In this document: in pieces, positions 17,707 through 25,986 of the stretch
Layout of the letters: every line of letters begins with the position of its first letter
How positions within the stretch are numbered: position 1 is the stretch's first letter
Assembly (NCBI RefSeq): GCF_004346845.1
Contig: NZ_SMGI01000003.1
Span: forward strand, 62,001 to 126,000
Source of the DNA: Winogradskyella wandonensis
GTDB taxonomy: Bacteria; Bacteroidota; Bacteroidia; Flavobacteriales; Flavobacteriaceae
Direction of reading: 5' to 3'
Length of the DNA: 64,000 nucleotides
Translations under genes and position numbers: made by a program
Notes under the pieces: generated by a model
Seen by the model: the letters and a program-made list of their open reading frames with translations, nothing else
The model's database searches: none
Told to the model about the DNA's origin: nothing

Positions 17707-18507
17707 TTAAAACCGATTATCACCATCTAACAAATCTCCTAAACCACCTAAAATACTACCTTCACCTCTACTCTTTCCACCTGATTTTGGAGCTGATGCA
17801 ATAACACGGTCAGCTAATCGGCTAAATGGTAGCGATTGAACATAGACCTTTCCTGGACCTTCAAGCTTAGCAAAAAATAAACCTTCTCCGCCAAAGATGG
17901 AATTTTTAATTCCGCCTACAAACTCAATATCGTAATTAACGTCTTGAGTAAAACCAACGATACAACCCGTATCTACACGCATTGTTTCTCCTACTTCAAG
18001 AGTACGCTCTGCCATTGTACCGCCAGCATGTACAAATGCCATGCCATCACCTTCTAGCTTTTGCATGATAAAGCCTTCGCCTCCAAATAAACCACGTCCT
18101 ATTTTTTTTGAAAACTCAATACCTACACTTACACCCTTGGCGGCACATAAGAAAGCATCTTTCTGACAAATAAATTTACCGCCAAACTCCGTTAAGTCTA
18201 TTGGAATAATTTTACCGGGATATGGTGAAGCGAAAGATACGTTACGTTTACCAACTAAGTCATTATAAAATGCTATCATAAATAAGCTTTCACCCGTTAA
18301 TATTCGTTTTCCAGCACCTAGTATTTTACCTAAAAATCCTTTATCTTTTTGTGAGCCATCACCAAAAATGGTATCCATTTTAATACCTTCATCCATCATC
18401 ATAAAATTACCCGATTCCGCTATAACGCCTTCGTTTGGATCTAGTTCTATTTCTACATATTGCATTTCTTCACCGTAAATACGGTAGTCTATTTCGTGTG
18501 CTGTCAT
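17707..18507 (-). CDS. AIM24 / TIGR00266 family protein
   Basis: A 266-residue, glycine-rich beta protein of the AIM24 (TIGR00266) family: IYGEEMQYVEIELDPNEGV at the start, repeated FGGEG motifs in the middle (GGEGFIMQKLEGDG and GGEGLFFAKLEGPG) and a Gly/Ser-rich C-terminus. The family forms double-stranded beta-helix-like trimers and is named after the yeast mitochondrial protein AIM24. In bacteria its function is unknown. Cytosolic; no signal peptide. Confidence 0.85.
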   Translation of the reverse strand: MTAHEIDYRIYGEEMQYVEIELDPNEGVIAESGNFMMMDEGIKMDTIFGDGSQKDKGFLGKILGAGKRILTGESLFMIAFYNDLVGKRNVSFASPYPGKIIPIDLTEFGGKFICQKDAFLCAAKGVSVGIEFSKKIGRGLFGGEGFIMQKLEGDGMAFVHAGGTMAERTLEVGETMRVDTGCIVGFTQDVNYDIEFVGGIKNSIFGGEGLFFAKLEGPGKVYVQSLPFSRLADRVIASAPKSGGKSRGEGSILGGLGDLLDGDNRF

Positions 18508-18676
18508 TTTTTTTGGTTTTGCTTTATGTTAATTAGTTGTGGAGTTGTTTTACTCAAATTGAAAGATTCAACTCTGACTAATATGTAGAAAAACATTAAT
18601 GTTTGTTACATCAAAACAATCAATTTTAATTGCCATCGACCTAACAACAAACTATTTTACATACATTTTACATCAT

Positions 18677-19141
18677 TTATTGCTTCTTACTTTTCACTTT
18701 CAGAGTCCATTCAAAATTAAAATTTGATACCTCAACACCATCTTCGTTGACTCCTTTAGCATTTAGCCAAACGGTTTGACCTTCTTTTGTATCAATAGCA
18801 TTTTTAATGGCTTGGTCTAATTTTTCGCCTTCGGCACACTCAAATGTAATACGACCAGTAGCCTTTTTGCTAAATGAGGCATTATTATTAGCAACTAACA
18901 TGGATATTTTTTCGCCTGAATTCTGAATTTTCTGCATCACCAAAGCACCAGTTGTTAGCTCTGCTGCCATACCTTGCACTGCCCAAAACATAGAATTAAA
19001 AGGATTTTGATTTATCCATCGGTGCTTCACTTTAACCGTACATTTTGTATCATCGATATACGTAGCTCTTACACCTGTAAAGTAAGCCGCGGGAAGCTTA
19101 AACATACAGTATTTATTGAGTTTTGAGGCTGTTATTTTCAT
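18677..19141 (-). CDS. DUF4442 domain hotdog-fold protein (possible thioesterase)
   Basis: A 154-residue protein with the DUF4442 hotdog fold (RWINQNPFNSMFWAVQGMAAE in the central helix region). The fold is shared with acyl-CoA thioesterases, but the catalytic residues are not obvious, so activity is inferred from the fold only. It is followed on the same strand, after 169 bp, by the AIM24 gene. Confidence 0.75.
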   Translation of the reverse strand: MKITASKLNKYCMFKLPAAYFTGVRATYIDDTKCTVKVKHRWINQNPFNSMFWAVQGMAAELTTGALVMQKIQNSGEKISMLVANNNASFSKKATGRITFECAEGEKLDQAIKNAIDTKEGQTVWLNAKGVNEDGVEVSNFNFEWTLKVKSKKQ

Positions 19142-19274
19142 AATAATAGATTCAAATCCGAATTGTTTATTCTAATTATTTATGACTAAAATAAGTCAAA
19201 TATTCATTCTTAACTAATGTTAATAAAATGTTAATTTTAAGTACTATGCGTAACATAATACCTTCTTTTAGACA

Positions 19275-19282
19275 TATATTTG
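19275..19282 (+). promoter_or_regulatory. putative -7 promoter box for the DUF4870 gene
   Basis: TATATTTG, a full match to the Bacteroidota TAnnTTTG box, 28 bp upstream of the ATG at 19311. No clear -33 element. Confidence 0.5.
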
Positions 19283-19310
19283 TATAAGAAACTATTATAT
19301 ACTTTTTAAA

Positions 19311-19757
19311 ATGACAACTGAGCACCATAAAAACATTGCTACTTTTATACATTTATCAACCTTTTCTAGGTTTTTAATTCCGTTTGGAAATTTTTTAGGT
19401 CCTATAATACTATGGATTGCAAATAAAGATAAATCCGAATTTGTAGATAAGCACGGTAAGCAGGCTATAAATTTTCAGATAAGTATTTTACTGTATGCTT
19501 TAATTATTGGAACGATTAGTATTCCGTTTTTCATTTTTAAAGTTTTTAACGGAATCGATTTTATCAATTTTAATGGTTTCTATGATTTTCATATTAATAT
19601 CGGCAGACCTTCTCCTCTATTATACATTACAGGTGGCATAGGCGTTTTAGCCTTTCTAGGGTTTTTAATAGAGTTAGCTCTAATAGTAAGAGCTAGTCTA
19701 TCAGCTAGAGATGGCAAAGACTATCAATACCCATTAACTATCAATTTTTTAAAATAA
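19311..19757 (+). CDS. DUF4870 domain-containing membrane protein
   Basis: A 148-residue protein with about three membrane segments and the DUF4870 pattern: a hydrophobic first helix (LIPFGNFLGPIILWIANK), then FVDKHGKQAINFQISILLY, typical for the family. The family is of unknown function and is often found beside PspC or PadR genes. It is the first gene of a run leading into PadR, PspC and two head-GIN genes. Confidence 0.88.
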   Translation: MTTEHHKNIATFIHLSTFSRFLIPFGNFLGPIILWIANKDKSEFVDKHGKQAINFQISILLYALIIGTISIPFFIFKVFNGIDFINFNGFYDFHINIGRPSPLLYITGGIGVLAFLGFLIELALIVRASLSARDGKDYQYPLTINFLK

Positions 19758-19770
19758 CATCATCAAATAA

Positions 19771-19829
19771 ATCAATCAATCAATACTCCTACGCTGAAGC
19801 TTCGGAGTACAAATCAAAAAATGAACAGT
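19771..19829. repeat. leader repeat copy 1 with imperfect palindrome
   Basis: Contains CTCCTACGCTGAAGCTTCGG plus AGTACAAATCAAAAAA, preceded by AATCAATCAA. The same arrangement occurs at 22184-22241 upstream of the first head-GIN gene. The core is an imperfect palindrome (ACTCC/GGAGT outer stem). Confidence 0.6.
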
Positions 19830-19856
19830 TTATTAAAATTTAATCACATCTTATGA
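19821..19856 (+). promoter_or_regulatory. possible 11-codon upstream mini-ORF overlapping the padR start
   Basis: An ATG at 19821 opens a frame of 11 codons whose TGA (19854-19856) overlaps the padR ATG (19853-19855) in an ATGA arrangement. This could couple padR translation to the leader, or be chance. No ribosome binding site can be judged. Confidence 0.3.
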
Positions 19857-20194
19857 AGATAGAAAACACAAAAGCACAAATGCGTAAAGGTGTTTTAGAA
19901 TACTGTATCCTCTCCATTTTGAAAGATGAAGATGCCTATGTTGCAGAAATCTTAGCAACACTAAAAGACGCAAAAATGCTTGTTGTAGAAGGTACTATTT
20001 ACCCGCTACTAACAAGGCTAAAGAATGCAGGTCTTCTTAACTATCGTTGGGAAGAATCTACCTCTGGACCACCAAGAAAATATTATGGTCTTACAGAAAC
20101 AGGCAAATTGTTTCTTAATGAATTAAACACCACTTGGAGTGAATTACAAAACGCAGTAAACCTAGTAACAAGTACAAAAACAACAAAGAAATGA
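19853..20194 (+). CDS. PadR family transcriptional regulator
   Basis: A 113-residue winged-helix protein of the short PadR-like subfamily. QMRKGVLEYCILSILKDEDA begins the DNA-binding domain, and ISGPPRKYYGLTETG-like wing residues (here STSGPPRKYYGLTETG) are near 75-90. It likely represses the operon it heads. Its stop overlaps the start of the PspC gene in an ATGA, so the two are translated together. Confidence 0.9.
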   Translation: MKIENTKAQMRKGVLEYCILSILKDEDAYVAEILATLKDAKMLVVEGTIYPLLTRLKNAGLLNYRWEESTSGPPRKYYGLTETGKLFLNELNTTWSELQNAVNLVTSTKTTKK

Positions 20195-22053
20195 ATAAAA
20201 CAGTCAATATAAATTTAGCAGGGATATTCTTCCATATAGACGAAGACGCATATCTTAAGTTATCGCGCTATCTTGAGGCTATAACACGTTCATTTACAGA
20301 CTCCCAAGGGCGTTCTGAAATTATAGCAGACATAGAAGCTCGTATTGCCGAACTTTTTAGTGAGCGTATTCAAAACGATAAACAAGTTGTAGGCATTAAA
20401 CTCGTAGACGAGGTCATTACCATTATGGGACAGCCCGAAGACTATTTAGTCGACGATGAAATTTTTGAAGACGAACCAACTTACGCGAAACAAAGACAAA
20501 CCAAAAGCGGTCCAACCAAAAAATTATATAGAGATACAGACAACTCCTATATCGGTGGTGTTGCAGCAGGCTTAAGTCATTACTTAGGTATTGATATGCT
20601 ATGGGTAAGACTGCTATGGGTAATTTTTGCTTTGGCTTCTGGCGGCTCTTTCATAGTCATTTACATTATCTTCTGGGCTTTAGTACCCGAGGCAACGACC
20701 ACAGCTGAAAAGCTAACAATGACTGGTGAGCCTGTAAATATTAGCAACATCGAAAAAAAAATTAAAGATGGTATTGATATTGTCTCAGAAAAGGTTAAAA
20801 ATGTAGATTTTAAAAAGCATGGCGACACTATTAAAGAAGGTTTTGAAAACGTGGCCGATAACATTTCTGAAACTGTAAAAAGCGTCGATTTTGAAAAACA
20901 GGGTGACCGTCTAAAAAATAAATCACGAAACTTTTTTGAAACTATTGGAGACATCGTCATGTTCTTCTTCAAAGTTTTTGCAAAGTTTTTTGGAGTTATA
21001 ATGATTATTACAGGGATTTCGGCGTTAATAGCATTACTCATCGCCCTTTTTACGGTTGGTATCACTGACGCCATAAATTTTCCTGGTATTGACTTTTTAG
21101 TAATGACCAATGCTACAAACACTCCAATTTGGCTAATGTCGCTATTCTTGTTTCTCGCTGTTGGAATCCCATTTTTCTTCCTATTTTATTTAGGGTTAAA
21201 AATTTTGGTAAATAACCTAAAGTCTATCGGTAATATTGCAAAGTTTACACTTTTAGGTTTATGGATAATTGCAATTTTAGGTTTAATAACGATTGGTGTA
21301 AAACAGGCTGCTGAATACAGCTATAATGCTTTTGATACCAAAGAGGTAGAATTAAATATTACTGCCAACGATACACTAAAAATTTCGATGGCTAATAATG
21401 GAATTTCTCGAAAACGTCTGTACATAAATAATGGTGGATTTGGCGCTTTTATAGATAAAGATGGACGCAAAAATATAACTAATGACAAAGTAAGATTTAT
21501 TGTAAGGTCTACTAAAGATTCTATCGCAAAATTAGAAATTTCAAAGAATGCCTATGGAAGTAGCTACGAGCGTGCTTTTAACCGGGCAGAAAACATCGAC
21601 TACAATTATAATTTTGCCAATAACGAATTAGTTTTAGACAAATACATCACAACCGACACGCGCTATAAATATGGAGACCAAGGCGTCCAAATAATTATTT
21701 ATTTACCAGAAGGCAGTACGCTATATGCAGATGATAACACTTACAGATATCATAGAAATAGAAGAATCTACGATGATATTTTAGATAATGGCATGGAAGA
21801 ACATTATCTAAGGGTTTTAGACAATCAACTAAAATGCTTAGACTGTGATGAAGACACAGCAGAGATTGAAACTGAAGAGGACAACAAGACCACTCTAAAA
21901 ATCAACTCAGAAGAAGGAATTCTTATCAAATCTGGTGACAGCATAAAGCTAAAAATAGATTCGGAGGGCATCAATGCAAATGGCTCCGAAGTACAAGTAA
22001 AAATCGATGAAGAAACAGGCGTAGAAATAAAAACTAAAAACAACGATAATTAA
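20191..22053 (+). CDS. PspC domain-containing membrane protein
   Basis: A 620-residue protein. Residues 1-95 form a cytoplasmic helical region. A PspC domain follows at about 108-170 (IGGVAAGLSHYLGIDMLWVR), then two imperfect repeats around 190-240 (VKNVDFKKHGDTIKEGFENV and VKSVDFEKQGDRLKNKSRNF), three more membrane segments at about 255-385, and a long beta-rich C-terminal region ending in an acidic stretch. In other bacteria PspC is an envelope-stress sensor; the C-terminal part resembles the head-GIN adhesin-like proteins that follow. Coupled to padR. Confidence 0.85.
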   Translation: MNKTVNINLAGIFFHIDEDAYLKLSRYLEAITRSFTDSQGRSEIIADIEARIAELFSERIQNDKQVVGIKLVDEVITIMGQPEDYLVDDEIFEDEPTYAKQRQTKSGPTKKLYRDTDNSYIGGVAAGLSHYLGIDMLWVRLLWVIFALASGGSFIVIYIIFWALVPEATTTAEKLTMTGEPVNISNIEKKIKDGIDIVSEKVKNVDFKKHGDTIKEGFENVADNISETVKSVDFEKQGDRLKNKSRNFFETIGDIVMFFFKVFAKFFGVIMIITGISALIALLIALFTVGITDAINFPGIDFLVMTNATNTPIWLMSLFLFLAVGIPFFFLFYLGLKILVNNLKSIGNIAKFTLLGLWIIAILGLITIGVKQAAEYSYNAFDTKEVELNITANDTLKISMANNGISRKRLYINNGGFGAFIDKDGRKNITNDKVRFIVRSTKDSIAKLEISKNAYGSSYERAFNRAENIDYNYNFANNELVLDKYITTDTRYKYGDQGVQIIIYLPEGSTLYADDNTYRYHRNRRIYDDILDNGMEEHYLRVLDNQLKCLDCDEDTAEIETEEDNKTTLKINSEEGILIKSGDSIKLKIDSEGINANGSEVQVKIDEETGVEIKTKNNDN

Positions 22054-22183
22054 ACTTTTTTATCCATAATAACATTCGGTTCAGACCAATCAATCAAACA
22101 GTCTGGACGACTAGACCGACAGTTCAGGTATTAAAAATTTAATTAACCAACCACTTTTTTAATATTTGAACTGTTATTTAATA

Positions 22184-22241
22184 ATCAATCATCAATGCTC
22201 CTTCGCTAAAGCTTCGGAGCACAAATCAAAAAACAAACAAT
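22184..22241. repeat. leader repeat copy 2 with imperfect palindrome
   Basis: Contains GCTCCTTCGCTAAAGCTTCG and GAGCACAAATCAAAAAA, preceded by AATCAATC, matching the copy at 19771-19829. It ends directly before the ATG at 22243, so it forms the leader of the head-GIN gene. The rest of the 189-bp gap (22054-22183) shows only short inverted stretches. Confidence 0.6.
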
Positions 22242-22242
22242 T

Positions 22243-22977
22243 ATGAGCACATTAGCAAGAATTATCGCAGCAAGTATCCTGGCGCTTCTTATGACGTCAT
22301 GCAATTTTGACATTAATATTGGACCTGGCGTACACGGAGACGGAAATGTTACAACCGAAAAACGAGACTTTGAAAGTGAGATTAACAATCTTAAAGTCAG
22401 TAGAGGAATTGAGGTTATTTTAATTCAAAATAATGTCGAATCTTTAGAAGTCCAAGCAGACGAGAATCTATTAGATGTCATTACTACAGAATTTGATGAA
22501 GACAATAGCACATTAAGAATTTCTGCAAACGAGAATATTAAATCCGCAAGTTCCAAGATGGTGATTCTTAATGTAAAAGATTTATCTTCAATAAGTTGTA
22601 CGAGTGGTGCTATTATTTCAACCGAAGACTTATTCCAAACAGGCCAGTTAACTATTTCTTCAACTAGCGGAAGCCAGATGGATGTGGAGTTCGATACAGA
22701 TAATTTAAAAATTAATTCTACAAGCGGTGCTGGTATAAAAATTAGTGGCACAACAGAATGTTTAAATATTTCGGCAACTAGCGGAAGTTACATTAAGGCG
22801 GAAAATTTAAGAGCAAAAACTACAAGCGTATCGGCAACAAGTGGTGCAAGTATTAGTGTAAACACATCTAAAGAACTTACGGCAAAAGCCACAAGTGGCG
22901 GTAGCATTAAATATTCCGGTAATCCAGAAAAGGTGAATAAAAGTGACGGCGTTTCGGGAAGTATAAGAGAGAATTAG
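22243..22977 (+). CDS. head-GIN domain (DUF2807) lipoprotein
   Basis: A 244-residue protein with a lipoprotein-like signal (LLMTSC, Cys20) and a DUF2807 head-GIN domain at about 42-235. It shows a TSG motif six times, at about 120, 141, 160, 179, 199 and 217, i.e. every 18-21 residues, as expected for turns of a right-handed beta helix. Likely anchored at the outer membrane or facing the periplasm. Part of the PadR-PspC cluster. A terminator lies at 23038-23076. Confidence 0.85.
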   Translation: MSTLARIIAASILALLMTSCNFDINIGPGVHGDGNVTTEKRDFESEINNLKVSRGIEVILIQNNVESLEVQADENLLDVITTEFDEDNSTLRISANENIKSASSKMVILNVKDLSSISCTSGAIISTEDLFQTGQLTISSTSGSQMDVEFDTDNLKINSTSGAGIKISGTTECLNISATSGSYIKAENLRAKTTSVSATSGASISVNTSKELTAKATSGGSIKYSGNPEKVNKSDGVSGSIREN

Positions 22978-23012
22978 TCAATTTATATAAAAACAAACCA
23001 ATCAACCAATTA

Positions 23013-23034
23013 ATACCAAAATAGTATTTGGTAT
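23013..23034. repeat. perfect inverted repeat
   Basis: ATACCAAA, spacer ATAGTA, TTTGGTAT. It sits 36 bp after the first head-GIN stop and just before the terminator, so it may be part of the transcript's 3' structure. Confidence 0.5.
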
Positions 23035-23037
23035 AAC

Positions 23038-23076
23038 AGACCATCCCTAACTAATTACAGTTTGGGATGGTTTTTG
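23038..23076 (+). terminator. intrinsic terminator after the first head-GIN gene
   Basis: Stem CCATCCC / GGGATGG (23041-23047 and 23064-23070) with a 16-nt loop and a following T-run. Confidence 0.65.
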
Positions 23077-23078
23077 TA

Positions 23079-23086
23079 TATATTTG
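23079..23086 (+). promoter_or_regulatory. putative -7 promoter box for the second head-GIN gene
   Basis: TATATTTG, matching TAnnTTTG, directly after the terminator and 84 bp before the ATG at 23171. A TTTG at 23061 is only 14 bp upstream, too close for a standard -33 element. Confidence 0.4.
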
Positions 23087-23170
23087 TTAATGTAACACAA
23101 ATACAATAAACATCTATAATCTCTGTAATTACGTATTTTTAAAAAGAGATTACTAGAAATTAAAACTATT

Positions 23171-24013
23171 ATGAAATTAACTAAACTAATATATACGTTA
23201 CTTTTTTTGTTTTTAGTTGTACAAGTTGGACAATCTCAAAACAAAGAAAAAATAAAAGGAAACCGTGATGTTACTATTAAACAAACCTATTTAGATGAGT
23301 TTAATACCTTAATAATAAAAGACGATTTTGAAGTTAAAATTGCTTACAACAGTAAAGCTTCTGTAGAGATTGAAGCCGATGATAACTTGCATGATGTTAT
23401 TATTGCAGAGGTATCATCAGGCGTCCTTTCCATAAGCTCATCTAAGCGTATCACCTCTAAGAAGAGACTTATGATAACCGTAAATTATAGTAACCAATTA
23501 GAAAATATTCAGCTTTACGACTCTGCCGAATTGCGCTCGTTAACCTCAATGGAATTAGAAAATCTCGATTTAAAAATTCAAAATAACTCAAGAGCTTATC
23601 TTAATATAAAATCAAAACAATTTAAATTTTCTTCAACAGATAGAACAAAAAGCAGACTTAATGTCTCAGCGGATAGTACGTCTATTGTAATGAGTGATAA
23701 TAGCAAACTAGATGCCTTAATTAGCGGAAAATCGGCTTCTTTTGATTTATACCAAAGTGCAGACGCAACGATTGAAGGGAATGCCGAAACGGCGTTATTA
23801 AGATTAGACAACTCTTCAAATTTCGTAGGTAAAAACTATGCTGTGAATAATGCAGAAGTTCTAATAGAATCTAGTAGTGATTTGTCATTACATGTGGTTA
23901 CATCACTAATTTTGAAGGCTTCGGGTAGTACGGAGACTTATATTTATGGCGAACCTAAAATAGATTTGGAAACCTTTACTGGGACTGCTAAACTACAGAA
24001 GAAAGAAAATTAG
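23171..24013 (+). CDS. head-GIN domain (DUF2807) secreted protein
   Basis: A 280-residue protein with a signal peptide (about 1-22, ending GQSQ) and a DUF2807 domain at about 45-270 built from repeated short beta strands. It lacks the regular TSG repeats of the protein encoded upstream. Likely exported and envelope-associated; no molecular function is known. It is separated from the first head-GIN gene by a terminator and its own promoter box. Its stop overlaps the stop of the convergent YceI-like gene by 3 bp. Confidence 0.85.
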   Translation: MKLTKLIYTLLFLFLVVQVGQSQNKEKIKGNRDVTIKQTYLDEFNTLIIKDDFEVKIAYNSKASVEIEADDNLHDVIIAEVSSGVLSISSSKRITSKKRLMITVNYSNQLENIQLYDSAELRSLTSMELENLDLKIQNNSRAYLNIKSKQFKFSSTDRTKSRLNVSADSTSIVMSDNSKLDALISGKSASFDLYQSADATIEGNAETALLRLDNSSNFVGKNYAVNNAEVLIESSSDLSLHVVTSLILKASGSTETYIYGEPKIDLETFTGTAKLQKKEN

Positions 24014-24609
24014 CATTTAAGGATTTTGAGATTAAAGTCTATCTCGATTTTGTTAGAAACTTTAATAATACCCAGTACTTTTGTTGGCGCTTCTAGTTTA
24101 AAATCTTCTATATTAATAGGTAGTAAACCTTGTACTCTAACTTCGTTATTTCCATTTACTTTTATGGGTATATCGTAGGTATTGCTTATTCCACAAATGG
24201 TGATATCTAAACTAACAATCGCTTCATTTTCACTATTATCAAGAGATATAACCCTTAAAAGTGCTATTCTTATTTGCGGAAACTCTTCTGTTTTTAAAAG
24301 TTTATTGAAATCTTTAGTAATACCTCGATGCCCACAATTAAAGTTGATATTTGGTAGAATTAATTCGGTATTTTTAAATTCTATGATATCTAAATTTTCT
24401 AAAAAATTCACCGATAACGAGTCTGAAAATTTACTGATATTGTATTCGCACTTAAACGAATTCACATTAGATGTTCCTTTGATTATTAGCGAACTTTCAG
24501 GGGAAAAATAAATACGATACGATTTAGTTTTAGAAAAACCCTCATCGAAAGTATAATTAAACATTAAAAATCCGACTAAAAAGTAAATTATATTCACTAA
24601 AACTCTCAT
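24010..24609 (-). CDS. divergent YceI-like protein
   Basis: A 199-residue protein with an N-terminal hydrophobic signal or anchor (VLVNIIYFLVGFLMFNYTF) and a YceI-like lipocalin-type beta barrel (SLIIKGTSNVNSFKCEYNIS, later VSLDITICGISNTYDIPIKV). YceI proteins bind amphiphilic or isoprenoid ligands in the periplasm. It is more divergent than the YceI protein at 25987-26571 and is separated from the upstream genes by a terminator. Confidence 0.7.
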   Translation of the reverse strand: MRVLVNIIYFLVGFLMFNYTFDEGFSKTKSYRIYFSPESSLIIKGTSNVNSFKCEYNISKFSDSLSVNFLENLDIIEFKNTELILPNINFNCGHRGITKDFNKLLKTEEFPQIRIALLRVISLDNSENEAIVSLDITICGISNTYDIPIKVNGNNEVRVQGLLPINIEDFKLEAPTKVLGIIKVSNKIEIDFNLKILKC

Positions 24610-24620
24610 ACTTAGTAACG

Positions 24621-24670
24621 TTAAAAGGTCTCTCGCTATTTGCCTTATCTGTGTTTAACGAGAGACCTAA
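24621..24670 (-). terminator. intrinsic terminator after the outer-membrane barrel gene
   Basis: On the minus strand AGGTCTCTCG and CGAGAGACCT (24659-24668 and 24626-24635 in plus coordinates) form a perfect 10-bp stem with a 23-nt loop followed by TTTT. It separates the porin-like gene from the YceI-like gene downstream. Confidence 0.7.
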
Positions 24671-24697
24671 TTGAAAAAATTATTACATAAAACAATC

Positions 24698-25960
24698 TTA
24701 GAAACTAATAACGGTCTCTAGCATTATTCCATCAAACTTTCCATCATTAAATATGCTACTTGCATTATATCCTTCATGCTTTTGACTTACGTATTCAAAT
24801 TTTGCAAGGATATTTTTGGTTAAGAACCAACCAGCAGCTAGATTAAATCTGGTAATCTCTATACTGTCACCGCTAACATCATCGGCATCAACTTTATTGT
24901 ATCGTGTACCTAAGTAAAACTTATCATTTCTACCAAATCTGTAAATAAGCTCTCCTGCAAATTGCGTGGCTGTTCTATCCTCGAGTTCAGAATTAGCTTT
25001 ACCAGTTGCTGTTTCAAAAGTTCCAAAAAACTCTAAGCCCTTGAATTTTACAAAAGGATTTATCATTATTGCAGTAATCTCATTTCTTAAGGCTGGATTG
25101 TAGCGTCCTGATCTAAAATTGCTCTTTGGTGTAGCGTCTTCATCTTCCAAAACTAAGTAGTATCTAGAACCTGCTCTATCTGCTGCGTATAAGTAAGAGT
25201 TTCTTACAGCACCAGTGTTATACATAGATCCTGTTAATCTAAATCTAAAGTCATCATTAATTTGCTTGTCATATCCAACTTTTGCAAGGAACGATGCACC
25301 ACCAGTGTCTGGGTTAGCTACATCTTGATTTAATTTACCATTGGTAAAACCAAGCATACCAATAAATCCATTACGTCGGTAGTAAAGCTCTGCTCCTACT
25401 TCTGTAGTAAAGGCATCCATAATAAGATTCCCAACAAATGGATTATAAATGGCTTGTGAGTTGTCGCTTCGTCTAAAGTGTGCATCGCCATAATTATTTT
25501 CCATATGGCCAATCTTTAGTGTTGCATATTTCATAAAATCACCCATAAATCCTTCACTTACAAAGTCTAATTTATCTATTTGAATGTAACCACCTTTTAC
25601 ATAAGGCTCTGGGTGGTGTCTAGATGACAAATAAGTTCTTAAGTGCACGCGAACACCGTCGTAAAGTGCTACATCTAAATCTAGATTAGCTGTAGCCAAG
25701 TTAAAATTCGTTCCAATTTCTTTTAACGGAACCGCGCCAGAATTCTCGTGAGATAATCCCTGAAGCTGTAAAGTTGAAGAACCACCAATACGCACTTTAA
25801 TACCATTAAAGGTTGATACCGTGTCTTTAGGTGCTTCAAAAACATTTATTCCACGTTGGTCTGGTTGCCTAAAATTGTCTAGGCTTCTTGTCTGTGCATA
25901 AACGCTAACTCCCAATAGCATTGATGCTAAAAGTAAAGTAAACTTTATCGTTGTTTTCAT
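24698..25960 (-). CDS. outer-membrane beta-barrel protein (porin-like)
   Basis: A 420-residue protein with a signal peptide (about 1-22, ending VYAQ) and a long region of amphipathic strands ending in a terminal aromatic residue (MLETVISF), the outer-membrane insertion signal. The pattern resembles short phosphate-selective-porin-like barrels, but no close family was recognised. It lies 26 bp downstream of a YceI gene on the same strand, which suggests one transcript and a shared role in handling a hydrophobic ligand. Confidence 0.75.
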   Translation of the reverse strand: MKTTIKFTLLLASMLLGVSVYAQTRSLDNFRQPDQRGINVFEAPKDTVSTFNGIKVRIGGSSTLQLQGLSHENSGAVPLKEIGTNFNLATANLDLDVALYDGVRVHLRTYLSSRHHPEPYVKGGYIQIDKLDFVSEGFMGDFMKYATLKIGHMENNYGDAHFRRSDNSQAIYNPFVGNLIMDAFTTEVGAELYYRRNGFIGMLGFTNGKLNQDVANPDTGGASFLAKVGYDKQINDDFRFRLTGSMYNTGAVRNSYLYAADRAGSRYYLVLEDEDATPKSNFRSGRYNPALRNEITAIMINPFVKFKGLEFFGTFETATGKANSELEDRTATQFAGELIYRFGRNDKFYLGTRYNKVDADDVSGDSIEITRFNLAAGWFLTKNILAKFEYVSQKHEGYNASSIFNDGKFDGIMLETVISF

Positions 25961-25986
25961 AGTTAATTGGTATTTAAGTTTTGTAG

